Positions 1-8,724 of a stretch of 64,000 nucleotides of DNA are shown here, piece after piece (within the stretch, counting starts at the first letter, position 1; the number at the start of each line of letters is the position of its first letter). This stretch comes from a bacterium. Lineage in GTDB: Bacteria > Planctomycetota > UBA1135 > UBA2386. The notes below the pieces were generated by a model that was not told the DNA's origin, did not search any database, and saw only the letters and a list, made by a program, of their open reading frames with translations. The translations under genes were made by a program, and so were the position numbers. The stretch spans positions 1 to 64,000 of the forward strand of contig JANSXC010000022.1 in NCBI GenBank assembly GCA_024743115.1, read 5' to 3'.

Positions 1-1116
1 CTTGGGATTGACCGGCACCTGATTGATGCCCTCGAGCTGGTATTCAACCGGGTCCTCGACCGTGACGAGATTGATGTCCGGTTGCGCGATGCTGCGCACG
101 GCGGAGTACAGCGTCGTCGACTTGCCAGAACCCGTCGGGCCCGTGACGAGGATCATCCCGTAGGGCTGCGCGCAGGCCCACTTGTAGTCCTCCATCGACT
201 TCGACTCGAAGCCGAGCGACTCGATGTCGAGCGCGAGGTTGCTCGAGTCGAGAATACGGAAGACGGTTTTCTCGCCCCAGACGACGGGCAGGATCGAGAC
301 GCGGAAGTCGACCGCCTTGCGGCCGATCTTCATCTGGAACTTGCCGTCCTGCGGCTTACGCCGCTCGGCGATGTCCAGCTTCGCCATGATCTTGATGCGC
401 GAAGTGATCGTGTTCTGCATCCGCTTCGGCAACGACATCGCCTCGTAGAGGCCGCCGTCCTTGCGGTAGCGCACGATGACCTTCTTCTCGAACGGCTCGA
501 TGTGGATATCGCTCGCGCCCGTATTGCAGCCGTCGAGGATCATCTTGTTGACGAGCTTGACGACCGGCGCATCCTCGTCGCTGATCGCCGAGAGGTCGGT
601 GGTCTCGTCATCGAGCTCGGCTTCCTTGAGTTCGACGTCCTCGCCGTCGAACGAACCGAGGATGCCATCGACCGACTCGAGCTCTTTCTGGTAGCCCCGA
701 CCGATCGCCTTCTCGATCTCCTCGGCCGTACTCACGACCGTGCGTAGCTGACAACCGGTGATGATCCGGATGTCGTCGAGCTTCAGAACGTCGAACGGGT
801 TGGCGACCGCAACGGTGAGGATCGTGCCGATCTTGTCGATCGGATAGATGCCATACTCGGTCGCGACGTCCTCGGGGATGGACTCGAGGACGTCCTTGTT
901 CGTGGCCAGTTTCTGCAGATCGACCGGCGGAACGTTCGCGGCCCGAGCGATCATCGCGATCAACTCGGCTTCGGTGGCGACCCCCTTCTTCGTGAGGATC
1001 TCCGTGAAAGGACGACCCTGTTTCTGGGCCTCCGCGAGCAATTCGTCGGCAGTATCCGGCTCGAGTTTGCCGGCCTTTTCGAGCAGTGCTCTGAGCTTCT
1101 TAGCGAGCTGCGACAT
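1..1116 (-). CDS. pilB: Type IV pilus assembly / type II secretion ATPase PilB/GspE (partial, C-terminus off the window)
   Basis: Hexameric secretion ATPase that powers pilus or pseudopilus extension at the inner membrane. Reading leftward from the ATG at 1116, the protein opens with MSQLAKKLRALLEKAG and an MshEN-type N-terminal domain. A GspE core follows, with a Walker A box GPTGSGKST and, shortly after it, VTVEDPVEYQLEGINQ. About 372 residues are visible; the Walker B, His box and any zinc tetracysteine lie beyond the edge. The start lies 6 bp after the pilT stop, so the two are probably co-transcribed. PilB and GspE cannot be separated from this part alone; the adjacent pilT favours PilB. 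Confidence 0.93.
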   Translation of the reverse strand, partial: MSQLAKKLRALLEKAGKLEPDTADELLAEAQKQGRPFTEILTKKGVATEAELIAMIARAANVPPVDLQKLATNKDVLESIPEDVATEYGIYPIDKIGTILTVAVANPFDVLKLDDIRIITGCQLRTVVSTAEEIEKAIGRGYQKELESVDGILGSFDGEDVELKEAELDDETTDLSAISDEDAPVVKLVNKMILDGCNTGASDIHIEPFEKKVIVRYRKDGGLYEAMSLPKRMQNTITSRIKIMAKLDIAERRKPQDGKFQMKIGRKAVDFRVSILPVVWGEKTVFRILDSSNLALDIESLGFESKSMEDYKWACAQPYGMILVTGPTGSGKSTTLYSAVRSIAQPDINLVTVEDPVEYQLEGINQVPVNPK

Positions 1117-1122
1117 CGAGTC

Positions 1123-2217
1123 TCATCGCCTCCGGGAGGCTGCTCCTCCGCCGCCGGCTCGCTCCAGCAGACGCATGAAATCGGCTTCATCGGAACTGCG
1201 TTCGAGAGCGTCCTCGTAGCTCACGACGCCACTGCGGTAGAGCTCGAACAAGGACTGGTTCATCGTCTTCATGCCGGCCTGGCCACCCGTCTGGATGGTC
1301 GACATGATCTGATGGGCCTTGTTGTCGCGGATCATCGCGCGGATCGCGGGGTTGACGAGCATGACTTCGCTCGCCAAGGCGCGACCCTTGCCGTGCACGC
1401 GGGGCACCAGCTGCTGGCAGACGACAGCCTGCAGCGTGAACGACAGCATCGTGCGAATCTGCTGCTGCTGATGCGCCGGGAAGACGTCGACGATGCGGTT
1501 GACGGTCTGCTGGACGTCGGACGTGTGCAGCGTCGCGAACGTCAGGTGACCGGTCTCCGCGAGTGTCAGCGCCGCTTCGATCGTCTCGAGGTCGCGCATC
1601 TCGCCGATGAGCACGACGTCCGGATCCTGACGCAGCACGGACTTCAGCGCCTTCTCGAAACCGTGCGTATCACCGCCGACCTCACGCTGGTTGATCAGGC
1701 AGTTCTTGTTGCCGTGCAAGAACTCGATCGGGTCCTCGATCGTGATGATGTGACCCTGCCGCGTCTCGTTGATGTAGTTGACCATCGAGGCGAGCGTCGT
1801 GGACTTGCCCGAGCCCGTCGAACCCGTGCAGAGCACGAGGCCACGGGGCAGGTTGCAGATCCACTCGCAGACCTTCGTGGGCAGACCGATCGTCGCGAAG
1901 TCGAAGACCTCGTACGGAATCACACGCAGCACCGCGGCGACCGTGCCGCGTTGCAGGAAGACGTTGGTGCGGAAGCGACCGAGGTTCGTGACGCCGAACG
2001 AGAAGTCGATCTCGAGGTTCTTCTCGAACTTCGCGACCTGATCCGGACCGATGACCGAGTAGATCAGCTTCTTCGCCGCCTCGGGCGACAGCGGCTCGTA
2101 CTCGGTGTCGATCAGCTTGCCGTCGACGCGGATCCGTGGCGGCGTGCCTACGGAAAGGTGAAGGTCTGATCCACCGCGCTGAACCATGAGGTTCAGCAGT
2201 TCTTCCATCGAGACCAT
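1123..2217 (-). CDS. pilT: Type IV pilus retraction ATPase PilT
   Basis: Cytoplasmic ATPase that depolymerises type IV pili during twitching. The 364-aa length is normal for PilT. Visible motifs are Walker A GSTGSGKST (about 132-140), the Asp/Walker B stretch VVLIGEMRD (about 201-209) and the His box GHLTFATLHT (about 223-232). The ATG at 2217 is chosen over the Met three codons later because AAGGAG sits 5 nt upstream. The tail is a low-complexity Gly/Ala/Arg stretch. It is followed 6 bp later by pilB, and a prepilin peptidase lies about 3 kb upstream on the same strand, so a pilus or secretion function is coherent. Substrate filaments are not encoded here. Confidence 0.95.
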   Translation of the reverse strand: MVSMEELLNLMVQRGGSDLHLSVGTPPRIRVDGKLIDTEYEPLSPEAAKKLIYSVIGPDQVAKFEKNLEIDFSFGVTNLGRFRTNVFLQRGTVAAVLRVIPYEVFDFATIGLPTKVCEWICNLPRGLVLCTGSTGSGKSTTLASMVNYINETRQGHIITIEDPIEFLHGNKNCLINQREVGGDTHGFEKALKSVLRQDPDVVLIGEMRDLETIEAALTLAETGHLTFATLHTSDVQQTVNRIVDVFPAHQQQQIRTMLSFTLQAVVCQQLVPRVHGKGRALASEVMLVNPAIRAMIRDNKAHQIMSTIQTGGQAGMKTMNQSLFELYRSGVVSYEDALERSSDEADFMRLLERAGGGGAASRRR

Positions 2218-2418
2218 CGGGGCTCCTTGCTCGGCCGATCCCTATGATCGGTCGTCACGGCCCTATCGGCGGGACGTGGCAGGGAGGTTGAGGCCGTCGC
2301 GGGCGAACCCTTGGGGCCGACCCGGATGGCGACGACGGGTCGACGCGATGGCGTGACGCGCTGTCAGGATCGCCGGCCGCCGCGCGCGCGACCGTCCCGA
2401 AACGGGACTCGGCCGGCG

Positions 2419-4458
2419 CTACTTGTCGGCGTGCGCCTGCTCGACGATCGCCTTGCGCTGCGCGACGATCTCGGCCTGCACGTTCGGCGGCACGGCTTCG
2501 TACTGCTCGAACTTCATCGTGAACGTGCCCTCACCCGCGGTGATCGAGCGCAGTTGTGTCGAGTAATCCAACATCGACGCGAGCGGCACCTGCGCCTTGA
2601 TGACCTGGATGCCGTCCTCGATCTCCATCCCGGACATCCGACCGCGCGAGCTCGACAGGTTGCCGGCCACGTCGCCCGTGAAGCGCTCGGGGATGTGGAT
2701 CTCGACGTCCATGATCGGCTCGAGCAGGATCGGGCGCGCCTTCAGGTAGCCATCGAGCGAGGCTCGCTGCCCCGCAAGCTGGAAGCTGAGCTGATCGCTG
2801 TCGACGTCGTGGAACTTGCCGTCGTGGACTTCGACCTTCATGTCCACGACCGGGAAGCCGGCGAGCGCCCCCTTCTCCATGAACTTGTGCGCGCCCTTCT
2901 CCACTTCGGGGATGAACTGGCGCGGGATCGCCCCGCCGACGATCGAATCGACGAACTCGAAGCCCTCGCCGTGTTCGCGCGGCGCGACCCGAACGTAGAC
3001 CTCGGCAAACTGGCCGCGGCCACCCGACTGCTTCTTGTGCCGGTGATGACCGTCCGCGGGCACGGTGATCGTCTCGCGGTACGGGATCGTCGGCGGCCCG
3101 TGGTCGACGTCGACCTGGTAGCGCTCGTGCATGCGCGCGAACTGGACGTCGAGGTGCAGCGGACTCATGCCCGTGAGCAGGAACTCGCCGGTCTCCGAGT
3201 CACGGCCGTACTGCAGCGTCGGATCCTCGGCCACGACCTTCTCGACCGCGCCGCCGATCTTCTGCTCGTCGCCACGCGTCTTGGGCCAGATGTGACGCGA
3301 ATAGGTCGGCAGCGGGAACGCAGGCCGCGGGAACGCGATCTCGCCACCGCTCGCGAACACCGTGTCGCCGTACTCGAAGTCCTCGATCTTGCTCACCGCG
3401 AACAGGTCGCCGGTGACGACTTTGTCGATCTCGGTCGTCTCCTTGGCGTGCACATCGAACAGGTGCGCGAGCTTGACGCTCTTGCCGTCGCGCGCGATGG
3501 CCACCGAGTCATCCTTGCTCGCGCCGCCGCGCAGGCAACGCAGGAACGACATCCGACCGACGTAGGGATCGGAGACCGTCTTGAACACCTTCGCGGCGAA
3601 CGGGCCATCCGCCGCCGGCTCGCAGACGTCGCCGAACGTGTCGCTGCCGGGCTTGCCAGAACCGCGACCACCGAAGCAGACCGGCGACGGGAAGTGCTCG
3701 CTGACGAAGCGCAGGAACTTGCGCAGCCCGAGCGGGCTCAGCGGGTTGATCGCGAAGACCGGCGCGAGCTTGCCCGCCGCGATCGCGCGCCGCAGGTTCT
3801 CCTCGAACTCCACGTCGTCGAGGTGCCCCTCCTCGAGGTAGTGCTCCATGAGCGTGTCGTCGACCTCGGCCTCGTCTTCCTCGATCTGGTCGTGGTACTT
3901 CTCGCCCTCGGGCCCTTCGCGATCGAGCACGTTGAACGCCGTCTTGAACCCGGCTGCCTTGCCATCGGGATAGGTCACGGGCACGACCGCGTGGCCGAAC
4001 GCCGCACGCAGTTCCTCGATCGTGCGCTGGAAGTCCGTGTTGTCCTGATCGAGGTGGGTCACCGCGATCGCGCGTCCGACGCCGAGTTCACCGGCTGCCT
4101 TCCAGAGCTGGCGAGCATGGAACGTCAACGGGCTCGTCGCATTGACGACGAGCACGACGGTCTCGACGACGTCCATGACCGAGATCGCGCTCGCGATGAA
4201 GTCGTTGTGGCCCGGCGTGTCGAACAGGTTGAGCCGATGGTTGTTCTCCAGCGGCATGCGGAAGAGGTGCGACGTCAGCGTCTGCTTGCGCTCCTTCTCT
4301 TCGGGCTCGACGTCACTGACGCTGGTGCCGTCCGCGACGCTCCCGAGGCGGGAGCTGAGCTGGAGATGGTGCGCGATTGCGTCGACGATCGCGGTCTTTC
4401 CCGAGTGACCGTGTCCGACCAGCGCGACGTTGCGGATGTCTTCCGATCCGTAGGCCAT
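2419..4458 (-). CDS. EF-G-like translational GTPase (FusA2 type)
   Basis: 679-aa relative of elongation factor G with all EF-G domains in order: GTPase domain, beta-barrel domain II, domain III, domain IV (GGAIPRQFIPEVEKG) and domain V. The start at MAYGSEDIRN puts the P-loop at its usual N-terminal position; the longer upstream reading frame has no EF-G similarity. The nucleotide-binding motifs are non-canonical. The P-loop is GHGHSGKT rather than AHxDAGKT, G3 is DTPGHNDF, and G4 is THLD in place of NKxD. These changes resemble the FusA2-type EF-G paralogues rather than the main translocase, which is not found in the str-like cluster here. The exact role (ribosome recycling, stress or regulation) cannot be read from sequence. 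Confidence 0.85.
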   Translation of the reverse strand: MAYGSEDIRNVALVGHGHSGKTAIVDAIAHHLQLSSRLGSVADGTSVSDVEPEEKERKQTLTSHLFRMPLENNHRLNLFDTPGHNDFIASAISVMDVVETVVLVVNATSPLTFHARQLWKAAGELGVGRAIAVTHLDQDNTDFQRTIEELRAAFGHAVVPVTYPDGKAAGFKTAFNVLDREGPEGEKYHDQIEEDEAEVDDTLMEHYLEEGHLDDVEFEENLRRAIAAGKLAPVFAINPLSPLGLRKFLRFVSEHFPSPVCFGGRGSGKPGSDTFGDVCEPAADGPFAAKVFKTVSDPYVGRMSFLRCLRGGASKDDSVAIARDGKSVKLAHLFDVHAKETTEIDKVVTGDLFAVSKIEDFEYGDTVFASGGEIAFPRPAFPLPTYSRHIWPKTRGDEQKIGGAVEKVVAEDPTLQYGRDSETGEFLLTGMSPLHLDVQFARMHERYQVDVDHGPPTIPYRETITVPADGHHRHKKQSGGRGQFAEVYVRVAPREHGEGFEFVDSIVGGAIPRQFIPEVEKGAHKFMEKGALAGFPVVDMKVEVHDGKFHDVDSDQLSFQLAGQRASLDGYLKARPILLEPIMDVEIHIPERFTGDVAGNLSSSRGRMSGMEIEDGIQVIKAQVPLASMLDYSTQLRSITAGEGTFTMKFEQYEAVPPNVQAEIVAQRKAIVEQAHADK

Positions 4459-4747
4459 GGCGATTCCGATGGTTGAGGGCGCGGGACATGCGCCCGGAAG
4501 AAGGGGGCAGACCGAGCCGTCCTGGACGCCGCTGGCTACCAGGATTGGCAGGCATGCGTGGAGAGCCTTCTCTTGTACCCGCCGGCCTGGGCCCGGGACA
4601 GTCCTATGGCGAACGTTGCGCCGGCCGCCGGCCGCGGCGGCAACGCCTGCTACGGTATGAAGCCACCTTGAATCGCGAAGGTGGATCCGCCGGTCGAGCC
4701 TGGCTGTCGGGGCGGCCACGGCGCCCTTTCGCCGCGGCCGACGACGG

Positions 4748-5398
4748 TCACTGGATCGGGTCGCCGATCACGATCTCGACGCGACGGTTCCCAGCCTTGC
4801 TCGCGCCCAGCGGATCGAACGGGCCATAGCCCACTACCGCGATCGCGGATTCGGGCACCCCCTGCGACACCAGGTAGGCCGCGACCGCGTCAGCGCGCTC
4901 CGCCGACAGGTGGCGATTGCTGCGATACTTATTCTTCGTCTTGCGGATCGGATCGGTGTCCGTGTGCCCCTCGATGTAGAACCGTTTTCCGGCATGCTGG
5001 CCGCGCAAGACGCGCGCGACGTTGCGCAGCACCTGGTGTGCCGACTTCTTCAGCGCCGTACTCCCCGAGGAGAACGTCACCGAGTTGTTGACGCCGATGC
5101 TGAGGCGCCCGCGCCGGTAGGACACGACCGCGTCGTTGCCGACCGCGCGCTGCGTGTCCGACAGCTCGTTGCTGGCCGGCTCGGGACGGCGCGTGGAGGC
5201 GTCGGCGAGCGCGGCCTGCGCAGCCTGCTCACGACGCATTAGCTCGTCGTTCTCGCCGCGCAGCTGCGCGACCTGACCGTTGAGCTCGCGGATGCGCGCA
5301 TCGCGCTCCCGCAGCATGTCTTGGTAACGCGTCGTACAGCTCGTGCTCAACAACGCGAGCGTCAACGCGGACAGAATCAGAATCGGTTTGCGGAACAT
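4748..5398 (-). CDS. OmpA-family peptidoglycan-binding lipoprotein
   Basis: 216-aa lipoprotein. The signal peptide ends in a lipobox LSTSC near residue 21. A heptad-rich coiled coil follows (about 28-70: Arg/Glu/Leu/Gln-rich). The C-terminal half is an OmpA/Pal-type domain carrying the diagnostic IEGHTDTDP and an NRHLSAERADAVAAYL helix that binds diaminopimelate of peptidoglycan. The Shine-Dalgarno GGGAGG precedes the ATG. It probably tethers the outer membrane to the wall, which fits a Gram-negative envelope. It lies 47 bp downstream of the prepilin peptidase gene, possibly in one transcript, but no functional link is implied. Confidence 0.92.
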   Translation of the reverse strand: MFRKPILILSALTLALLSTSCTTRYQDMLRERDARIRELNGQVAQLRGENDELMRREQAAQAALADASTRRPEPASNELSDTQRAVGNDAVVSYRRGRLSIGVNNSVTFSSGSTALKKSAHQVLRNVARVLRGQHAGKRFYIEGHTDTDPIRKTKNKYRSNRHLSAERADAVAAYLVSQGVPESAIAVVGYGPFDPLGASKAGNRRVEIVIGDPIQ

Positions 5399-5445
5399 GA
5401 TGCCTCCCTAACGAGAACCTCGATGAAACAAGAACCCCACTCGCA

Positions 5446-6429
5446 TCAACCTGCGCGGCGCGCGCGGCGCAGGAGAACGAACAACAACACCAGAGCGGCG
5501 AGTGCCACGACCAGCAGCACCCAGGGCGCGGACGACGAGCCGCGCTGCCATTCCGGCCAGGTAACGAACAAGAACTCACGCACCCGGTCGCCGAGGAACA
5601 ACGCCACGACGCCACCGAGGGCGAGATACGGCCCGAACGGGATCTTCACGCCGGCCCCGCCGCGCAGCATCGCGACCGAGCCGATCAACGCGCCGAAGAC
5701 GCAACCGAGGAACAGCGTGAGCAACGCGTTCTGCCAGCCGACGAACGCGCCGATCAATCCCATGAACTTGACGTCGCCGAACCCCATCGCTTCGCGTTGG
5801 AAGATCCACGAGCCCAGGATCCGAATCCCCCACGTGACGCCACCACCGGCGACGAGTCCGGCGATGCTGGCGAGCGCCGTGTCGACGGCCGGCGGCACGC
5901 TCGGATCCCCGGTCAGAGCACCCGCGACGCCGGGCCAAGCCCCAGCGACGACGCCGAGGATCATCCCGGGTTTCGTGAGGCGATCGGGCAGGATGAAGTG
6001 ATCGAGGTCGATGAACGTGCAGGCGACGAGCAGTGACACGAACGTCGCATAGGCCAAGAACGCGGCCGCGCTGGCGCCGCTGAACATCAGCGCGCCATCG
6101 GCCGCGAAGTCGAACGGCGCACCAAAGCCCCGCACGGGCTGGCACGCGAGCCAGTAGAACAGCGCGGCGGTCAGCAGCTCGATCATCGGGTAGCGGAATG
6201 CGATGCGTCCGCCACAGCAGCGCGCACGGCCGCGCAGCAACACCCACGCGAGCACCGGGATGTTGTCGAACCAGCGAATCTGCGCACCGCAATGTGGACA
6301 GTGCGAGCGACCGCCCAGCGACCGTTTCGCAGGATCCTCCTGCGGCAGTCGATGGATCACGACGTTGAGGAATGAGCCCACGCACGCTCCAAAGAGCGCG
6401 GCTCCCACCTCGAAGACCGCCGTCGGCAT
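5446..6429 (-). CDS. pilD: Type IV prepilin peptidase / N-methyltransferase (A24 family)
   Basis: Polytopic inner-membrane aspartyl protease that cleaves and methylates type IV prepilins and pseudopilins. The start at MPTAVFEVGAALFG gives 327 aa and leads straight into the first transmembrane segment and the family hallmark GSFLNVVIHRLP. The methyltransferase-associated cytoplasmic loop has CPHCGAQIRWFDNIPVLAW. The peptidase aspartates are in FIDLDHFILPD and GFGDVKFMG. The second Cys pair of the loop is degenerate (ARCC instead of CxxC). With pilT and pilB on the same strand it forms a minimal pilus/secretion set. Confidence 0.93.
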   Translation of the reverse strand: MPTAVFEVGAALFGACVGSFLNVVIHRLPQEDPAKRSLGGRSHCPHCGAQIRWFDNIPVLAWVLLRGRARCCGGRIAFRYPMIELLTAALFYWLACQPVRGFGAPFDFAADGALMFSGASAAAFLAYATFVSLLVACTFIDLDHFILPDRLTKPGMILGVVAGAWPGVAGALTGDPSVPPAVDTALASIAGLVAGGGVTWGIRILGSWIFQREAMGFGDVKFMGLIGAFVGWQNALLTLFLGCVFGALIGSVAMLRGGAGVKIPFGPYLALGGVVALFLGDRVREFLFVTWPEWQRGSSSAPWVLLVVALAALVLLFVLLRRARRAG

Positions 6430-6621
6430 CGTCGAAACGCTGGTTCTCTGACCTGGATCGGCAGCCTGACCGGGCCACCGTTTCGAGCACTGCGATCCCA
6501 TCGATCGCCGCACGCCGTGCTGACCCACGCCGTGCGAAACGCACTCGAGAACCGCAGCATACGGTCACGCCGAACCGAATCCACCCATCCCTCACGGCTG
6601 TTCGATTGAATGGGAACGAGT

Positions 6622-6649
6622 CCCTGGCCCCGGTCCCCTGGCCCCGGTC
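6622..6649. repeat. Two tandem copies of a 14-bp GC-rich unit
   Basis: The unit CCCTGGCCCCGGTC occurs twice head to tail in the 256-bp gap between the prepilin peptidase start and the end of the next lipoprotein gene. No gene is seen in the gap. The repeat has no recognised function. Confidence 0.6.
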
Positions 6650-6685
6650 CGCGAGTCGGGACACGCGGTCGGGCCGCAGCCCGGC

Positions 6686-8548
6686 TCAGCGGTCCGCCAG
6701 GCGCAGTTCTTCGAACATCGGCAGCTCGTAGCCCGCGACCAGATCCGCGTGGACCAGGAAGCGGCCGAAGCTGCCCGGGCGCAGGGCGAGCCAGTCGCCG
6801 TCGAAGATCGACTCCGGGCGCGGCAGTCGATCCGGGCGCAGGTCGGGCGCCGTCGGCTCCGCGGGGTCGGCCAGCACGGTCTGCCAGCGGATCTGCAGGC
6901 TCGGGCTGGCACCGAGAAAACGCAGCACGCCGCGATCGTGGTCGCGCCCGAGCAGCCGCCAGGGCGAGGCACCGCGTACCGCGAACCGCGCACCCGCAGC
7001 GAGACCATATTCGAACGCCACCGCGGTCGGCAGGCTCTGGCCGCGCGGCCCCTGGATCGCCGGGCCGCTGCGCGCGGTGGCACGCTCGACCGCCAGCACG
7101 GTGTTGTAGGGCAGCTCACCGCCGAGCTGGATCCTCGCGGCCGTCGCGATCGCAAGCGCGGTCTGGTTCGAGGGCAGCGTCGTCGCGGTCACGATCCGAC
7201 CGGTGACCCGCACCTCGCCGGCCGCAACGAGCGCGACGGGCGCCTCCGCGAGCAGCTCGCTCGCCAACGCGCCATGTTGCAACGTCGGCACGGTCGCGGT
7301 CGGCGCGGCGAGTTCGAGATCACCGGCGATCGCAATGCCGCCGACCGACTGCAGGCGAACGGGTCCCGGCGAATCGATCCGCAGCGTGACACCGCGAGGA
7401 ATGTCGATTGCCAGGAATGGGAACTTGCCGTCGACGCTCTGCACCATCACGCCGTCACCGCGATCGAACGCGACTCCAGGGCGCAATGTCAGATCGGAGG
7501 TCGGCCGCAGGACGCCGAGCGAGCCGTTACCGGCCTCGACCCGCACGCGCGGCCGGACGATGCCGTTTTGGGACTCGAACCCCGGCATCAGCCAATCGTC
7601 GCCGACGATGCCCTCGTCCTGATCCGGCCACGCGACCAGCGCGAGCGAGCCCCCGTGCACCACCTGCCACAGCGGCGCACTCGTGATCGGCCTCGGGAAC
7701 GGCTCCTGCCCGGAATAGTCGCGGACCCCGTCGGGCCCGGTCGCGAGAAGCACGGTGAGCAGGTTGCCCGCACTCAGCGTCACGCGCGGGCCGCCACCGT
7801 GTAGACGCGGCTCGGTGCCGAGATCGAGTTCGACGGTCGAACCCGGATGCGGATCCACCGGTGTCGTCAGCACGCGCACGCGACGCACGTCGAGTCGTTG
7901 TCGGGTGTGGGCCAACCGCACGACGAACGCCTCGGGTCGGGCGCTGGTCGGCAGGACCGGAAGCGTGAAGTGCAGCCGCAATCGCGGCGCGCCCGCAGGA
8001 ACCTGCGCCAGCACATCGGTCGTATGCTGCAGGAACGGCAACTCGGAGTTGGGTGGTCGCAGCGGGGCTGGCAGCCGACCCGTTGGCAAATCGACGGGGC
8101 CGGCCGGGGACATGACGAACTCGCGCGCCGGCGTTTCGCTCAGTCGGCGACCGTCCACGGCGCGCACGGCATCGGGTCGCGGATAGCCGGCGACGACGAG
8201 GCGATAGCGCTCTCCGGGCCGGAACGAGCCATCCGCGAGCGTTGCGGTCATCGGCGGGTCGGGCACGAACGTCACCCAGTTGGTGCCCGTCCGCAGCGAG
8301 CCCCGCACGGGGCGACCGTCGGATCCGACCACGGCGACGGACTCGGTGGTCACGCTCAAGGGATCGACCGCGTCCGAGAAGTAGACCGTGACGCTATCGT
8401 TGAGCAGGAGCGGCTGCTCGTCGACCGGGGAGACCCGCGTCACCGTGAGCGGCGCCTCCGGTTCGGGCGCGGCCCGCCAACACGCTGCAGCGCACAGCGC
8501 GAGCGCGCACCCGGCCAACGTTCGGGTCTTTCGCATCTGCCGTGCCAT
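6686..8548 (-). CDS. Ig-like domain lipoprotein of unknown function
   Basis: 620-aa predicted lipoprotein. The ATG at 8548 has GAGG about 6 nt upstream and gives a short signal peptide ending in the lipobox ALCAAAC. Residues about 38-140 look like a bacterial Ig-like (SbsA/Big_5 type) domain, with VTRVSPVDEQPLLLNDSVTV followed by a YFSDAVDP motif. The rest is beta-rich with many short hydrophobic strands and no catalytic motif that I recognise. It is the first and smallest of four consecutive large lipoprotein genes on this strand, all opening with the same lipobox plus Ig-like layout. An outer-membrane or surface structural role is inference. Confidence 0.75.
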   Translation of the reverse strand: MARQMRKTRTLAGCALALCAAACWRAAPEPEAPLTVTRVSPVDEQPLLLNDSVTVYFSDAVDPLSVTTESVAVVGSDGRPVRGSLRTGTNWVTFVPDPPMTATLADGSFRPGERYRLVVAGYPRPDAVRAVDGRRLSETPAREFVMSPAGPVDLPTGRLPAPLRPPNSELPFLQHTTDVLAQVPAGAPRLRLHFTLPVLPTSARPEAFVVRLAHTRQRLDVRRVRVLTTPVDPHPGSTVELDLGTEPRLHGGGPRVTLSAGNLLTVLLATGPDGVRDYSGQEPFPRPITSAPLWQVVHGGSLALVAWPDQDEGIVGDDWLMPGFESQNGIVRPRVRVEAGNGSLGVLRPTSDLTLRPGVAFDRGDGVMVQSVDGKFPFLAIDIPRGVTLRIDSPGPVRLQSVGGIAIAGDLELAAPTATVPTLQHGALASELLAEAPVALVAAGEVRVTGRIVTATTLPSNQTALAIATAARIQLGGELPYNTVLAVERATARSGPAIQGPRGQSLPTAVAFEYGLAAGARFAVRGASPWRLLGRDHDRGVLRFLGASPSLQIRWQTVLADPAEPTAPDLRPDRLPRPESIFDGDWLALRPGSFGRFLVHADLVAGYELPMFEELRLADR

Positions 8549-8611
8549 GTTACCTCGCCGGAGAGTCACGAACGAGCCTCGGCGGACCTTCCGAAAACTC
8601 GAGAATACGGC

Positions 8612-8651
8612 CGGTAAAACCAAAAGCACGCCCGAGGAACCCGGGCGTGCT
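8612..8651 (-). terminator. Intrinsic terminator downstream of the 1334-aa lipoprotein gene
   Basis: A perfect 10-bp stem pairs AGCACGCCCG (8625-8634) with CGGGCGTGCT (8642-8651) around a 7-nt loop. Read on the minus strand it is followed by a T-rich run, TTTTGGTTTT. It lies about 75 bp past the stop at 8725 and before the next lipoprotein start at 8548, so the two genes are probably separate transcripts. Confidence 0.85.
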
Positions 8652-8724
8652 CGCTGACGATCGTGCTCCGCAGCGCGGACGCGCCGCGAAGCCTGCAATT
8701 GCATCGGTTCGCTACTGCGAGCCC

